A DNA stretch of 64,000 bases from Ifrita kowaldi. Its lineage: Eukaryota; Chordata; Aves; Passeriformes; Cinclosomatidae. A program made the translations under genes and the position numbers. Below, one piece after another: positions 23,701 through 37,298 of this stretch. The stretch's first letter is position 1; each line of letters opens with the position of its first letter. The notes beneath the pieces are model-generated. The model was not told the origin of the DNA. It did no database searches and worked only from the letters and a program-made list of their open reading frames with translations. The DNA lies in NCBI GenBank assembly GCA_013398055.1, contig VZRS01002633.1, forward strand, positions 124,001 to 188,000. The letters run 5' to 3'.

Positions 23701-26700
23701 TGTCTCAGTAGCAAGAGCAAGTGTAGAGTTGTAGCCGTTCCATACCCTTGCAGAGGGAACATTATTTAAAGTACAATAGAGAAGGATCCTTCTCACTTGC
23801 AGACTTTCATCTCACCCTGAACTCCAGGGATGTGAAGTTTTTGATAAGCTGAGATCATTGTCTAGGTACTTGTAACCTACTAAATAGGCTTTCAATTACG
23901 AGCTCAGAAAGTGAGAGAGAGGTGTCAAAAGAAACATGATCTTTATAGTTTTCCTGCAGTTTTAATTGTGAGTGGCACCTAATCTCTAGCAGGCAGCTGT
24001 GAGATGCAGTCCTGGGAAAGGAAAAAGCCCCTAGACAGCTGAGAATTAAAAAGAAGCACGCAACTCACTTGGTTGCTGGTGTAATCTTTGAGGTTTCTTT
24101 GCAGTCCTAAGAACTTTGTTTTACAGCTGTCAGCTTTAAAGAATGAATGTCATCTTTGCTGAGCCTCTTTTTCTAATGGTGGCAGTTGTCTGGGGAGATA
24201 AAAACTGCACAGACTGACATAGTTGCTGATATGAAGAGGCTTTTGATGGCTCTCTCATCACTGCTGTAATAAAATGAAGAAGTACTTAGTCCAGGATATC
24301 TTGTAGCAGATTTCTAGTGAGTAAAAAAGCTGCCCAGAGTGAGTCAGGCAAGTTCTAATAGTTTTTACCGTTTAAAAGATGTTGGTGGAGGAAGAGGTGA
24401 CTGATTGGTTGCTACATTGCAATATGTTTTTGTACTAGTGGAAGCCCAGAACTAGGTCTGCTCATTCTGATAATGTGATGAATACTGTTATGGAAAAGCT
24501 TACTGGTTCTAATGTGAAAATACTGGGTACTTCCACTACTGAGCACTTTTATGTGTTCATTTTAACGTCTCCAGAGGGACTCCCTGACAGGAAAGTGCTT
24601 CCCTGCTCAGCAAAGGCTAGTATTTATTTAGCTTCTCTCTTCAAAGTGATTTAAAACTGGGCAGACTAAGTTGCTTGAATTGAAAGGACTAACTGGTATT
24701 TTACTCAGTGCTGGGGTGTGTCAGTCACATGGTGTTTGGCAATAAACATTACTGATTTAGACATCTGTGGGAGAAATTGATGGAACACCCAGTATTAATT
24801 CACTCAGGTACTTTAACAAATGTACCCTAGGGTTGTTCAATATGCTCTGGTTTGCTATGATGATCTTAGAATTAGGCTGGCCCAAACCTTATAAGTGTTA
24901 TTAATAGCATTGCATTAATATTGTGTGCATAATCAGGGGTTGCTTAATTAAAGGTCATGTTAGAATAATGTAAATGAATTCTTACCATGCTGGCTGATGG
25001 CACTCCATAAGTCCAATTTGTCCACATAGCGTGTCACTGTTTTGCAAATTAGGGATTCTGGGATATTGAGTTTTGATGCTGCCAAAATTTACCTCAAAAA
25101 CACTGAGATTCACCGTAGTTAAATGAATAAGGACAGAAGTATCCTTCCTGGCTTTTTCTTATTTTCTGATGTCTTTTCTAGTTTTTGCAAGTCAGATTTA
25201 TTTCTTAGTTTTCAAAAGGTGACTATGATTCTTATTCTTGCCAGGAATGTAAAAGTAATGGGTTCAGGTCTTAAACATTTGTTCTCCTGTCAAAAAAAGC
25301 TCCTCTAAAATCATTCCTCCTAGAGAAAAATATGAATAATCTTAAAGAAGAAATCTGTAGGCAGAAGAGAGCTGCTAAATAAGTAGTTCTAAGAAAGAGA
25401 AATGGTGAGCTGCAGCCTTCAACAGCTAGAAAAAGTATGTCTTATATAGACACTAACTATGGTTTGCTATTCAAAGAGCTGGAGGGAGAAGAGAGCTAAG
25501 ACTACAGAAAAAATTATTTCCTCAGAGAGAGAGTCTGCAGGATATAGCTTGTTGCTAGAGTTTGAGGAAAAACTTTAAAATCTCATGTTTGATTCAGAAG
25601 TTGCTGAAAAGAAGAAAAAGAATAGCTTTGGATGTAGGGTCTTTTCAAGAACTCATTTGATAACATCTTGCTGTTCTTGGGAATAAGACACTGACTCCTT
25701 CCTGACAGATTGTGGTGGGCTTGTTCTGATCCTAAGGGCATTTTAATAAACCCTTTCCCTGGTTTTACCCAGAGCAGGACCACATCTCGAAGCCAGAGCA
25801 GCCAGTCATTCTGCATTTGCTTCCCTTGGCTGGAGAAGAACTCAAATGCAATTTAACCCAATGATTCTGTTGGGCCAGGTTGTGCTGTTCTGATGCCTCC
25901 ATGTGTGTTCCAGAGCACAGCATGTCAGAGCCGTGTGCTGAGCTTATGTGAACAGGGCTGGGGAGGTGAAGTCAGTGGCTGGGCAGTGGTTCAGCAAGAA
26001 CAGGAATTCAGGTGCTGTTTGGGATTTTCTGCATTAATGTGGTGCCTTAGCAGAGGACAGAGCCGCGATGACACTGGTATATAATTTGAGAGGTGGCTCA
26101 GAAGTGCCTCAGTACCCTAATGAATCCTGTAATTGCTGAATACATCCTCCCGGTTGACCAGTAAGGCAGTTTCAGATGGCACATTACAAGTAACCCCCCC
26201 CCAAAACCAGGCTATTAGTAAGAGAAAAACAACTTGCAAAATGCCACAGACAATAAAACCATTATTTCAAAAGCAAAAAGAGGTTGGGAGTTGATGTGTT
26301 CACTTGGAAACTAATCCAATGAAGATTTGCATGTTCAAATAAAAATAAATAAAAAATAGCAGAATATTTAAAAGAAGCTTATTTCTATAATAATGCAAAA
26401 TGTTAAGCACAGATTTGTAAGCATAGATAAGAACTCAAGTCACAAAATGGATAGAGACATTATACCAGCAACATTAAATAGATGAAGTAGCAGTAGTCAG
26501 TCTGAAAAATAGTTCACCTCTGAAGCCAAAGAAATTGTACTGCTTTAGGGACATGTTTGAAAATAATTCAGAGAAATATCTGCTCTGCCTTCCTGCCACT
26601 GCCAAAATGCACCATCTGAGGTCACAGCACCAAACCCCTTTTCACTGTTGCCCTGGCCATTGCACACATGGCAAAATAAGGCTTTTAAAGGGCAGCAAAA

Positions 26701-27671
26701 ATGATGAGGAAAATATGATGGCAGCAAACAGGGAATTCATCCTGCTGAAATCAATGGCTGTTTGAATTATAGTTGTTAAATTTATCTGCTTACTCCAGGA
26801 ATTTCTGAAACTTTCTTTAGTCCAACTTCTTTTTAACCATATAGGTACTGGTTTGCCATCCTATTTCCTCCAGAGGAAAAATAACATCCTGTCATTGCTC
26901 GGGGTGGTGGAAGCACCGATCATTTTGTAGCTCTGCGGGGACATCTGTTGTTGCATCACTCGGTCTGTGAATTAGTGCCAGCAAAAGCCCAGTCAAATCC
27001 TCTTGTTTTGTTCTGGTAAAATCAGCTTGGAAAGCTAGTTCTGATTATCACCTACTGTGAAACCAAATCCTTTCTTTTTTCTTCACCCTCAAGTTACCTG
27101 GAAATCACATCTTTGTGTGCGTTCAGAGGGAGCACAGATAAGAGCTGAGGAGGGATGAGGAGCAGAGTGCTGGTGGTGTGTATGATGCATTGGGCAATCT
27201 GTGAATGCTTTGCTGTAATGACAGAGCCAGTAAAACTTGAAATTTTAGGGCTCAGTTTGGCAAAGGTTGTGCTGAAGCCCATTGCTGAATACTTGAGCAC
27301 ATGCTTATATCCCCTGGTAGGCAGCAAATCTGAGTTGTCTTCTAATCTGAGTTTTGTGCTTTGGCAAATGGAGCTGGAGAGCTCTTTTAGGGGCTCAAAA
27401 ACAAAACACCTCCCTCTCCAGCCAGGGCTTTGAGACACCATTTTATGGTGCAGTTCATTAAATGAACTGCCAGCAAACCTCTTCTTTGTAAATCCACTTG
27501 TATGAAAATAAACAAACTTGGATATTTTTTATTATAATTTTTACCATTTCACTAGAAACCTGTGTTTTTAAACAGTCTCCTGCTTTCCAAAAACTCACTG
27601 AGAGTTTTTTTGACAGAGAGAATCTGCAGGTGCCTGCAGTACCTTGTATTGAAGGAGTACCTCTCAATTTC
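17742..27671. other. unannotated 10 kb block
   Basis: I see no gene, RNA or repeat family in this block. Frames stay at or below 115 codons. The 104-codon frame at 20054-20368 (minus) and the 115-codon frame at 27094-27441 (minus) overlap equally open frames on the other strand and have no motif. A run of nine C is at 26194-26202. Short AT-rich pieces, such as 24895-24990 with TTAATTAA and TGCATAAT, could be conserved regulatory DNA, but this cannot be judged from one sequence. Confidence 0.5.
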
Positions 27672-27707
27672 GAGGGCTCAGTCATGTTAGAGGGCTTAGT
27701 CATGTTC
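27672..27707. repeat. 18 bp tandem repeat, two copies
   Basis: GAGGGCTCAGTCATGTTA is followed directly by GAGGGCTTAGTCATGTTC, with two differences. A small local duplication. Confidence 0.85.
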
Positions 27708-28388
27708 ATTTTATTTAAGTAAATGATAGCTTTGGTTTCTGTAACAAAAAGCTAGTTCTGCTCTGCTTGAAAGAGAGAGGAAGATATCTTAAATCAGTGC
27801 AAAGCACCATTGATCTGTCTCTTGCCATCTGATTCAGTTGTCCCGGAAGTCAGTGAGGACCAGGATCGCAAGAGTTCATGAGTCAGGAGCTGCCTGGAAT
27901 AGAGGAATTCTTCACTGTCGCTCTCAGGTGCTACAATGGCGAGTGTGTTGTGAGAGACCAAGCTCTGTCAGGTCCTTTGGTAGTGTCCCCAGTGGCACCC
28001 TTCCTATGCGCATAAGGTGTGAGAGATTTCCATCTGGCACCTGCTGTTGTTCTGCCGGAGCCTGTGCATCACTGAAATCTAGTTTGGAGGGTTGGCATGA
28101 GACACATTAAGCTTTGCTCAGGATCTTCACCTAGGGGAATGAAGGCACTCCTCTGTGATTTCATGGCAGAACACAGGCTGCAGAAATCCTGGGATGGGGA
28201 AGCATCCCATACCCTGTTACTGCAGGAACTCTGCTTGTCAGCAGCTGATTTGGGCATAGTAGACAGAGAAAGGTTTAAGGCATGTTTGAGCAGCTTTTAT
28301 ACATAATAATGTGGCAAAGTGAGTAAGCAATTTTTTATCCAGCTTATTTTACAGATCTCTTGTGCCAGCTTGCTACAATTCTAGTTGG

Positions 28389-28420
28389 GTTTGCTTTGCT
28401 TTGCTTTGCTTTGGTTTGGT
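28389..28420 (+). repeat. (TTTGC)n / TTTGG microsatellite
   Basis: About four TTTGC units pass into TTTGG units, followed 20 bases later by a short TTTA repeat (about 28441-28459). Together they form a T/G-rich simple patch. Confidence 0.85.
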
Positions 28421-29774
28421 GGGGTGGTGTGAGAGTTTTGTTTGTTTATTTATTTATTTGGGTTTTTTCTACATGGAGCTAATTCAAGTGAAATCAGCTA
28501 ACACCTTTGGAGACATGACCAGAGCAGGAACATTAGAATATGTTTTGTGTTGCAGAGACAATGCTGTTTCATTTAAATTCTTTTCTCCTTTTGCTGTGCC
28601 TCATTTAAAGGAATGGATGTTTTCTGTTTCAAAACCTGTTCCAAATTTTCCTGATTTTTCTCTCATGGAAAATCACTTTTAAGTCCATAAGGGTTTCATT
28701 GGAGAAATTAAAGTTGTTCAAGAGAGGTAATTTAAGGACATCCCTACCCATTTACAAAAGGAAAACGGATATGAGTTTAAAGGATTCTCAATGCAGTGAG
28801 GTGCTACATAATATATATATACACAGACACAAGTTTTGGTTTTGGATATTTTATCGTGTTTGCCCCAGGCAGGCTATTCAGGTGTCCTGAAGAGCTGAAG
28901 CAGGTTTTCCCATTATAATGTGTTGAGCTTTCACGGTTGGGATTTCCTTCTTTTCTGCAGTGACATGTTGTGGGTTAACATGTCTGTTGCTGATTGACAA
29001 TGGAGTCAATCTGGAGTAATATTGCAAGTCATTGGGCGAGCTAAAAGTGAACTGAGCAGCTTTGGGAAGCCCCTGAAGTGCTCCAGAGAAGAGTGTGAAA
29101 TTTCCAATGAGAAATTGTAGGAAATATCACCAGGGAGGATCTAACAACACTAAATGAGCTATCCTTCACAGCATAATATTAAAAGTTTGCTAATATAACC
29201 TGTCCCCTCAGCAGCAGCAATTGCAGACATTTTCATGTCTAGGTATTGTAAGTGGTGTCACCACCTGGTAGTAGCATATTTGTCACTAGAAATAATGGGC
29301 CCTCTTTGCTGCACTGCAGTGTTTGATGCTTAAAGGAAACTATTACATCTGTTTGACACTTGTGAAAGGTCCATGTATGTGGATAAATTTATTTACTTTA
29401 AGGTAAGAAAAAAAGGATGATCATCGCATATTAAAGCTTGTTCTGGCTCTCTCAGACTGAGCCTGAGAACTTGTTCCTGTGCAATACTTGCTCTCCAAAG
29501 GCATCCTCCAGCTGAAAAGTAAAGAAGTGCAGAACTCGATGTACTCAATGTACTGCATTCAAAAGCAGTGTCTTGTTTCCCAAATGAATTTGTCTGGCTT
29601 CTGTTCCCAGCCATCAGTTTTTCTTGTGTAGTTTCTCTCTCTGCTGGACAAGAGAGACTCAATGTTTGATACCCAATGTTTGTTCTCCCATGGGAAAGTG
29701 CTTACACTGTATAAACCAGTCACTTGCCAATCTTCTTTTTTATAAACTAAATGTCTTGAGATTTCTGTAGTCTC

Positions 29775-29807
29775 ACTATATGGAATTATTCATATTGTCC
29801 ATATAGT
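29775..29807. repeat. 10 bp inverted repeat with 13 nt loop
   Basis: ACTATATGGA at 29775-29784 and its exact reverse complement TCCATATAGT at 29798-29807. A short hairpin is possible. It is too short for a microRNA precursor on its own. Confidence 0.7.
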
Positions 29808-32800
29808 CAGGGTTTGGGGCTGCTTTCTGTATTTTCTCCAGTTTTTTTTTTCTAAGGCAAAACATGAACACGCTGTGTACTAACCCAAGGTCTCAAAAGT
29901 ACTGTCTACACTTCCCTGCTTCTTGTTGCCCTCTGGTATTCAAATTTAAGGAGTAAGTTTCCATTTTCATACAGCTGGGATAATACTGGGAGCTGGTAGG
30001 TATGTGTAGGTATCTGTGTAACGTAATGCAGATCCTTTCTGGTATCGCAGAGGCATTCCCCTTCCTGCAAGTAGATTTGTATTTCTTATTTCTAAAGTCC
30101 TTGCACTTGGCTAATTAAAATTTAATTCATTTAACTGGGCATAGCTTCCCCATGATCCCCATCATTTTAACTGGCTTGTCCTCCTCGTGATGTGTCATTC
30201 GGCCACAACTTGTCACCTGCACATGTGTCAGTACATTATCTTGTCACTGTTTGCAGGACATTGATGAAAACAGTAGCACAAGTATTGTTTTTTGCAACCG
30301 CTCCTGTGGAGCACCCACACCTCAGGCTCAGTCCTGCCTGACAGCATTCATGCCCATAGCTGACATCCTTTTCCCTATGATTTGTACAGCTATGTCCACA
30401 TGTTGTAAACCATTAAAGAGTTCTTTCATAGTCAAGTTTTGCTCTTGGCTTTTGCATTTTACTGAAAGAGAGGAAGTGGTGGAAGTCCAGATCTTCAGAG
30501 CCTCATGTATTGGGGGCAGAGGTTCTTCACAGTGACATGAGTAGACAGACCTGTCGCATGGTTTTTAAAGATCTCTTATATTGCTGTTGCGGGAGAATGA
30601 GTGGGTGACAGATAAGTCAAAGCAGCTCACCAAACCTGCCATAACATAACTGCTTGCTGAGCAAAAGTTACAGAATTTAAGAGTTTTGTTTCACAGCTGG
30701 ACTATTAATCTCATTATTATATTGACTTGTCAGAACATGTTAATATAACCAAGTGAAAAATGCTCCTAGACACATCCTATTGAATATTTAAAATGAAGAA
30801 TTAAATGTGACTTTCAAGGCATCTAAAATAAGTGATGCTAAATCATGGTGATCTTTAAGGAAGGGTTGGTTACCCTATATGTGTTCTGAGAGTCCCCCTA
30901 AATATAACTCACAGAAAATTCAGTTAGAAGTCAACTGACTAATGAAAAAATATTATGATCTTTTAAATCTCCTTTTTTTGTTGTTGTTGGTGGTATCCTT
31001 TTTTTAGGGGTATTCCTTAAGGATTGAAGTGGAATGGTAATTCTGCACATTAAAAATATAAGCTGAAAATTGGTCAAGAGAACTATGCAGGCAGGAAGAA
31101 ATTCAGAGATTAAAAACTTTGTTGATATGACTGTGCTGGGTTTCTGTTCTGTGTCCCTGCAGATTTAATCCCTGAAGTTAGTAGAAACTTTGTAGCTATG
31201 TTCTGTAAGTGATCAGATTTAGCACATAAACACCCCACTCATCCATATGGTCATTTATTTTTCTCCATAAATACTCTGTTTTAAAACTTTTTAGATAGTG
31301 AGATCCAGGTGTTTAACAACTTCTAAAGCCATCAGTAAAGCAAAATACCCAAATGTACAAAGGCTCACTGGAGACTAATTTGTTGTAGTCAGCGAGTACA
31401 GTCCTTGAAGATTACATTCTCTTTGCTTCCAGCTGAGTAACAGCAGGCCAGGTCTCGCCTGCCGTATGGATTTCAGTGGGGCCACTGATATGGACGAGCA
31501 AGAAGGCTGTGACAGAGCACATTTAGATGTAGTGTGCAGTACTTGGGTTTGAGACACTGAAAAAATGTTCCTTCCTCCAATGGAATAATTCAAACCTATG
31601 CATCTCCTCTCTGACGGCAGGAGGAGGTAAGCAAAGACATGTTCAGTGCCATTTGTCTGTGTGGCAGAGGAGTTGAGCCTTTGCCTGGGCAGGCTCCCTG
31701 CTTTTGAGCAGCACAGAGCTGAGGCATCTGGTGAGCCAGCCTAGGGCACTGGGAGACTGCAGTGCCTAAGTGAAGGTCCGGGGGAAGTCCAGGGTGGACA
31801 CAGTGAGTGCTTCTGCTGGAGGCAGTGCAGATTTAGGGAAGGTCTCTACAGAATTAGAGCCAATAAGCCCATCTGGCTGTAAATGATTCTGCTCCACAAC
31901 TATCCAGGCTTCAGAAGAGCTCCCATCACTCTATCTTGCTTTATCCATTAGGCCATGAGATGCATTGATCATCTTTCTGTGCTTTACTTGTGTCCTTTCT
32001 TCAGTAGAAAACTGGAATTGCCAGTATTAGTGCATTGTGACTTTCCCAGATAAAACATACATACACACATATATTTAGATATTTGTATTATTTATTGCTA
32101 CCTTTCACAGGGAGAGCCATTTGAGATAAATCCTTTACCACTAATTTAATCCACAATTCTACATTGGTGGTCCTTTTGGCAACTGGTTGTAACTCTCATG
32201 GTTGAGTTTCCCTTCATTGCCCTGCCTCTTGAGTATCAGTGTGTGCCCACATGATCTATTGTACCTCTGTTTTTGCAGGTACCTCAGCACAATGTATTAT
32301 CTGTACAAAAAAGTTGTAAATTAAAGGAAACATCAACTCCTTACTGCAGTTGCATTTTCCAGAAAAGTAAATGCAGTGAAATAAATGGTTAATGAGGGAT
32401 TTCTTCTAATTGGCAAGATGGTCCTGGGAATATTAATTATAATTTCATTGAAAGTTGCACGTCCCACTTCCATTTTGGGGTACCCAGGTCCTCCTTTCAT
32501 CCCATTTAACGTTTTTTATAATCAGCCATTAATTAAGATGTCATGGCTTCCCAGCAATAATGCAGCAGTGGTTTGGTCCAGCCCCATTCTTGTAGGAAAT
32601 GTGCAAGATGGGTCAGCCAAGTATTTGGTTCAGGTCAGTGCTGGCCTGTGCTCGCCCCATCCCAGCATGTCAGGGGTGGCTGGGTGCAGCATGAATAATT
32701 CAGGGCACCACAGGACTGTGACGGGAGCTTTTCCGGACGGTGCCTGTACAGATGGAGAGTAGGGAGCATGAGAGAGATCTGTGCCAAGGCTGGGACTTGG

Positions 32801-35800
32801 TTGCCAAATATCATGCAAAGTAGGGCTGTGCAGCTGAAATAGAGACATGAATTATAGATTTTTTTAATGTTCATTAAAACTTTTGGTGTTTATAATCCTG
32901 CTGAGATGAAAAATTCCAGAGCAAATAGAAATCCCTAGGAACTCACCATGTTTTCTACAAAGGTCGCCTTCTATCTCCGATTTTCACATTTGCCTTCGTT
33001 CCCAAAAATGTTTAATTGTCACATGTGTGATGGCTTCAGACTGTTAGGAAATTGAGACTGAGTCTATAAGTGTAAACAAACCCCTCATGTCAGGAACAAA
33101 CCTAGAATTATTTCTATTCATTCCACTTCATAGTGCTACAGCAGTTTTTAGTAGGTACAGGGTAGTTTGACAGATTGTGATAAAAGCAGTGATGAATGTA
33201 TTACTATTTATACTGTAAAACTGACTAGATAAAAAAACCTAGAGCATTGTCCTAATCTGACTTCCAATATATAAATCCTCTGTCCTTTAAGCCTCTTTTT
33301 GGGGGATTCTGGCTGGGAACAGAGCTCTGCTTTTATAGGCAAAATGCAAGACCCTCCCCAGGCAGGGGCAGGAGGCAGTGAGGGATGCAGGAGGACAGTT
33401 GTGAACTGGTGGTTGGCAGAAGGGGCAAAGCTCTCAATAAGCTGATGCTCAATGGAAAAGCCTCCTGTATGTTGAAAGAAATTTTTCCCTATCTGTTTTT
33501 TACCTTTGAGCTGTTGGTTGCCCAACCTAAAACACACACTGTTTCGCCCAAGGTGGGATTCCAGCACTCAGCAGTTTGGGGTGAAATCCAGATACTTCAT
33601 TCCTTTAAGCTGAGTTCCTCAACTTTAAGATACTTACCAAAAAAGGCAGGTTGGCCTTGGAGAACATTTAGACCCCACCAGTGGTGGTCTGATCTAATGA
33701 AGACAGATCCAGAAGCAGAATAAGTGATAAGGCTTGTGAAGTTTGTGCATCTTCACAAAGATGTGCCCTGTGGTAGGTTTGTGGTGCAGAGGGAAAGCAT
33801 AATTTTCATTTTATTGATATTGCTTCAGGTTAATCAACTTCTTTTGATAGATAAGGATGGGAAAAGTTACCCAGAGAACAATTCTTTAAATGTACCAGAA
33901 AGTTTTGCAAGTAAAGCAGTGAATTTCTTTAAGAAGCATGATGCATAACCAGGAGGAACAATAATGTCCCATTTTGATTTGGAAACTCAGATGCACTGGA
34001 GTTCATCATCGGTGGCAGAGCTGCTTGTGACTTTTAGCTTACAAAGCTAGGTAGCCTTTCGGGCTGCTGAAATGTGCTGGATTAAGAAAATGTTTTGTTT
34101 CACACACAAAACTACTTTGGAAACCAGCACCATGTGGGGTGTCCAGGGATGACTTCAATCCCTTGGTTTTTCTTTATTTGTTGTATATGTTATATGGCAG
34201 CAAGTGTAATTTGAAATTGGCTCTGCCTTTTCTTCTTAAAGAAATGAGGCTTTCTTGGCTGCTAATGTTGGCATAGTTGTACTTCTTTGCAACTTGTACT
34301 AAGCACATTTCTACAAAGTTTTTCCTAAGAGGTAATGTAAGTTTTGGGTTTGTTTTTGAAATCCACACTGCTTTTCTAGTGTGCTTCTGAGCCTTCTTTT
34401 TTCCCTCATTCAAGGCTCAGTTCAACAGGAATGCTTCCCACCAAAGCAACAGAAATGAACAATTATCTAGCTACTGTTAGAAATATTTTACAGAGTCTTG
34501 TATGTTCCAAGCAGACATTTAAATCCTCATGGAAACCTACGCAGTAGAGTTCCATTTTCTGAAAATATTACCATTTTTATACAAAATAAGCTATTCTTTT
34601 GTATTGCTGCTCTGCAGAGTTCCTTGGCAGGGAACAATTCTGTGTTCAGTAGGGATACTACAAATTGAAGCTTCAGGCCAGATTTTGAAGTACTTTGTGT
34701 TTACATTTCATAGAGGAAATGTGTTGACTTTGGGTTTTGACAATACGTTGAAAGACCCTCTGATACAGGAGATTGCAGTGAAATTTCCTCAAAATGAAAG
34801 TTGCACTTTGCTGCTTCAGGTTGTATTACATTCAGAAAGTGTAAAACACACATAACAGCTGTCTTTGATGCTAATTCTGCTGGAATTCACCACTGAGACA
34901 TTATTACCAATTGCTCTTAAAAATGCTTTATCAACTGCTGCTCTGCCCATACTAGCCAGCAGGAGAAAGCATTGCCCATACCTTGGTCTGCTAGGAAAAA
35001 ACCCTGGTGTCTTGGGGACCAAAATTTTCTATAGTCTGTATCAGTCTCTCTAATTTACTGCCCTGCTTCTGCCAACAGGATCTGCCAGTGGATGGGAACA
35101 CGACTTCCTTGGCTCATGAGTGAGAATTAGAGCTCTGTAAGTCACAGGGAGAGGTTTGGTGTTGGTGCTGGGCCACTGAGGCTCTCCAGTGCTGGAGGTA
35201 AAGCCAAGGTGGAACAGAACAGCCCAGGCAGTTCACAGCCTTTATTGTCAAAGAGGAGCTGGTGTCAAGTGACAGTTATATCCCAGGCTGGAAAATGTGA
35301 TGGAGAATCACAGACTTGCCACTTATCTGTCATCCCTCTTACCAGGGCAGTATCGTCTGCCTGATGCCCAGGCAAACATTTAGGGAATGTACCCTCCTAA
35401 ACTGCCACGGAGATGTGGATTTTAGGAGGATAGTTATGATTCTGGCCACAGCAAGATATTAAATATGCTTCTGCAGCGATGACTTTGTGCCCTTCTGAAA
35501 TCAATAGCTGATTTCCTGTGGGATTCAATGTGGGATTCAAACAGAAACTTCCAGAAGCATTTAAATATACAAATATTTGCCTATGTGCAAATTGTAAATT
35601 GTTTGTTCCAGAGAAGTTCCATTTGTCATTACCTTAGCCTAAACCAAATTGCAGAGGAGAGTAATTTATTACAAACATGATGTTTTGTGGCGGTTAAACC
35701 CATTTACTAGCAAATATGGAAGGCGCAATTCTGTAATTGCAAATGTCTTGGCATAGAAACTATTAAGAGGAAAACTAGTAAGGGCTGAGTAGTACTTGTG

Positions 35801-36031
35801 AATAAATATGCATGATCAAACAATAAGTGAAGTTAAATTAGTGGAACCTTTTTAATTTAATCTTCCAGTAAAAAAAAATACCTAACTATAACTTCAACTA
35901 CCAGAATAAACTACTTTATATTGAGAAAAGAGACTTAATACTCATTTAATCTGTGTTCAGATGAAAAGATACTTACCTTATTATTTTTAATTCCTTCATA
36001 AATTTGGAATGATATTGCTTTCATGACCTTG

Positions 36032-36125
36032 TTATAATTAGCAGTAGCTATTTCTTGTTAATGAGCTATTACCTGCAAATCTGTATGATTCATCTGACAA
36101 GCTGACAGCCTGACTAATTAACAAG
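36032..36125. promoter_or_regulatory. possible conserved regulatory block
   Basis: Within ~95 bp there are ATAATTAGC, TAATGAGCTATTA, TGACAAGCTGACAG and CTAATTAAC. These are cores typical of homeodomain (TAATTA) and MEIS/TGIF (TGACAG) binding sites. Motif clustering in AT-rich DNA is weak evidence, and cross-species conservation was not tested. Confidence 0.25.
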
Positions 36126-37281
36126 GTTTGACCAGTATCTGAAGCCTTCTGCAAAAGATTTTCTCCTCTGACACTACAAAATGTCCTCTGAGGTACCATA
36201 TACAAATATATCAAACACTGTAAATGGTTTCTGCAAAGAGGTTACAAAATCACTCTGCTGAGAAGTTTGTCTGTAATATTCATCTAGAATAGAGATTGTT
36301 ACCTAGAAATCCTAGTTTGTACCACATTTATCCTGTGATTAAAACTGTGCTGACACCACTGATACTTATAAATCCCTGGCAATCTATAGCATTATTTCTA
36401 TATGGTTTGCAAAAAATATTTTAAAACAGAGCACAAACACCAGGCCTCCCAGCATGAAGCCTCTGGATCTCTCCACTAGTGGAAAACACTTTTTAAAAAA
36501 AAGTTTGCCTGTTTTCAACAAAAGCTGTACTATCAGCTTTTAGAGCCTGATTAGTCAGTCCCCCAGAAAGTCATAATTTCATGCACTTCAGTGAAATTTG
36601 GATCTGGCCCTGGCCCTTCTTGGCTGCACATTGTTACCTAATGTATCTCTTTTGACTTTTCTGTACCCAGGTAATTAATTGGAGATAGTTTCTCCATTTC
36701 TAGGAAGTATCTTTTAAATGGCGTTAAGACAGGTTCGGTAACATTCAGAAAGACACCCTGTGAAGTCACAGCTGCTATATGTGGATTTATTGATACACGT
36801 GGCACTTTACGGTGGCAAAGGCAAAGTCACTGCCCAAGGCAGTTTTCAGTCCAGCATGATGTGATCTTCTGCATAATGTGTGGTAATTTTGTGTGGTCCA
36901 GATTCAGCGCACACACTTTGCTTCTCAGACATGCTGTGAAAATTAGACTTTCTTTATTGTTTGTCAAGCCATTAGAAAATAGAAGGATTAACCAGATAGA
37001 AAAGAAGAAGAAATTACAAATTCTGTCACCAGTGTAGTGTTTGAGTGATGTGAAGTAAATAAAGCCTGGGACCACACGATGAACAAAGGGCTGAAAACAA
37101 AATACTGAATAGCTTTTCTTTACATGGACAGCATTCTGCCCATGCAATGTATGAGGGAGTGGCTCTTGGGAGCAAATACGTTGTGTATGTGTCTCTGGGC
37201 TGTCTGGTGCTGCAGAGGCACAATGAGGCTGTAGTAAGGTTGCAGATAATTCCAGCCCTTAAGCACTTGGCTTCACACCCC

Positions 37282-37298
37282 TTTTTTTTTTTTTTTTT
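37282..37298 (+). repeat. T17 homopolymer
   Basis: Seventeen T in a row. A second run of T lies about 140 bases on, at 37438-37451. Both are simple length-variable tracts. Confidence 0.85.

Noticed and set aside
29775..29807. Hairpin considered as a microRNA precursor
   Set aside because: The stem is only 10 bp and does not extend in the flanks. Known precursors need about 22 or more paired bases.
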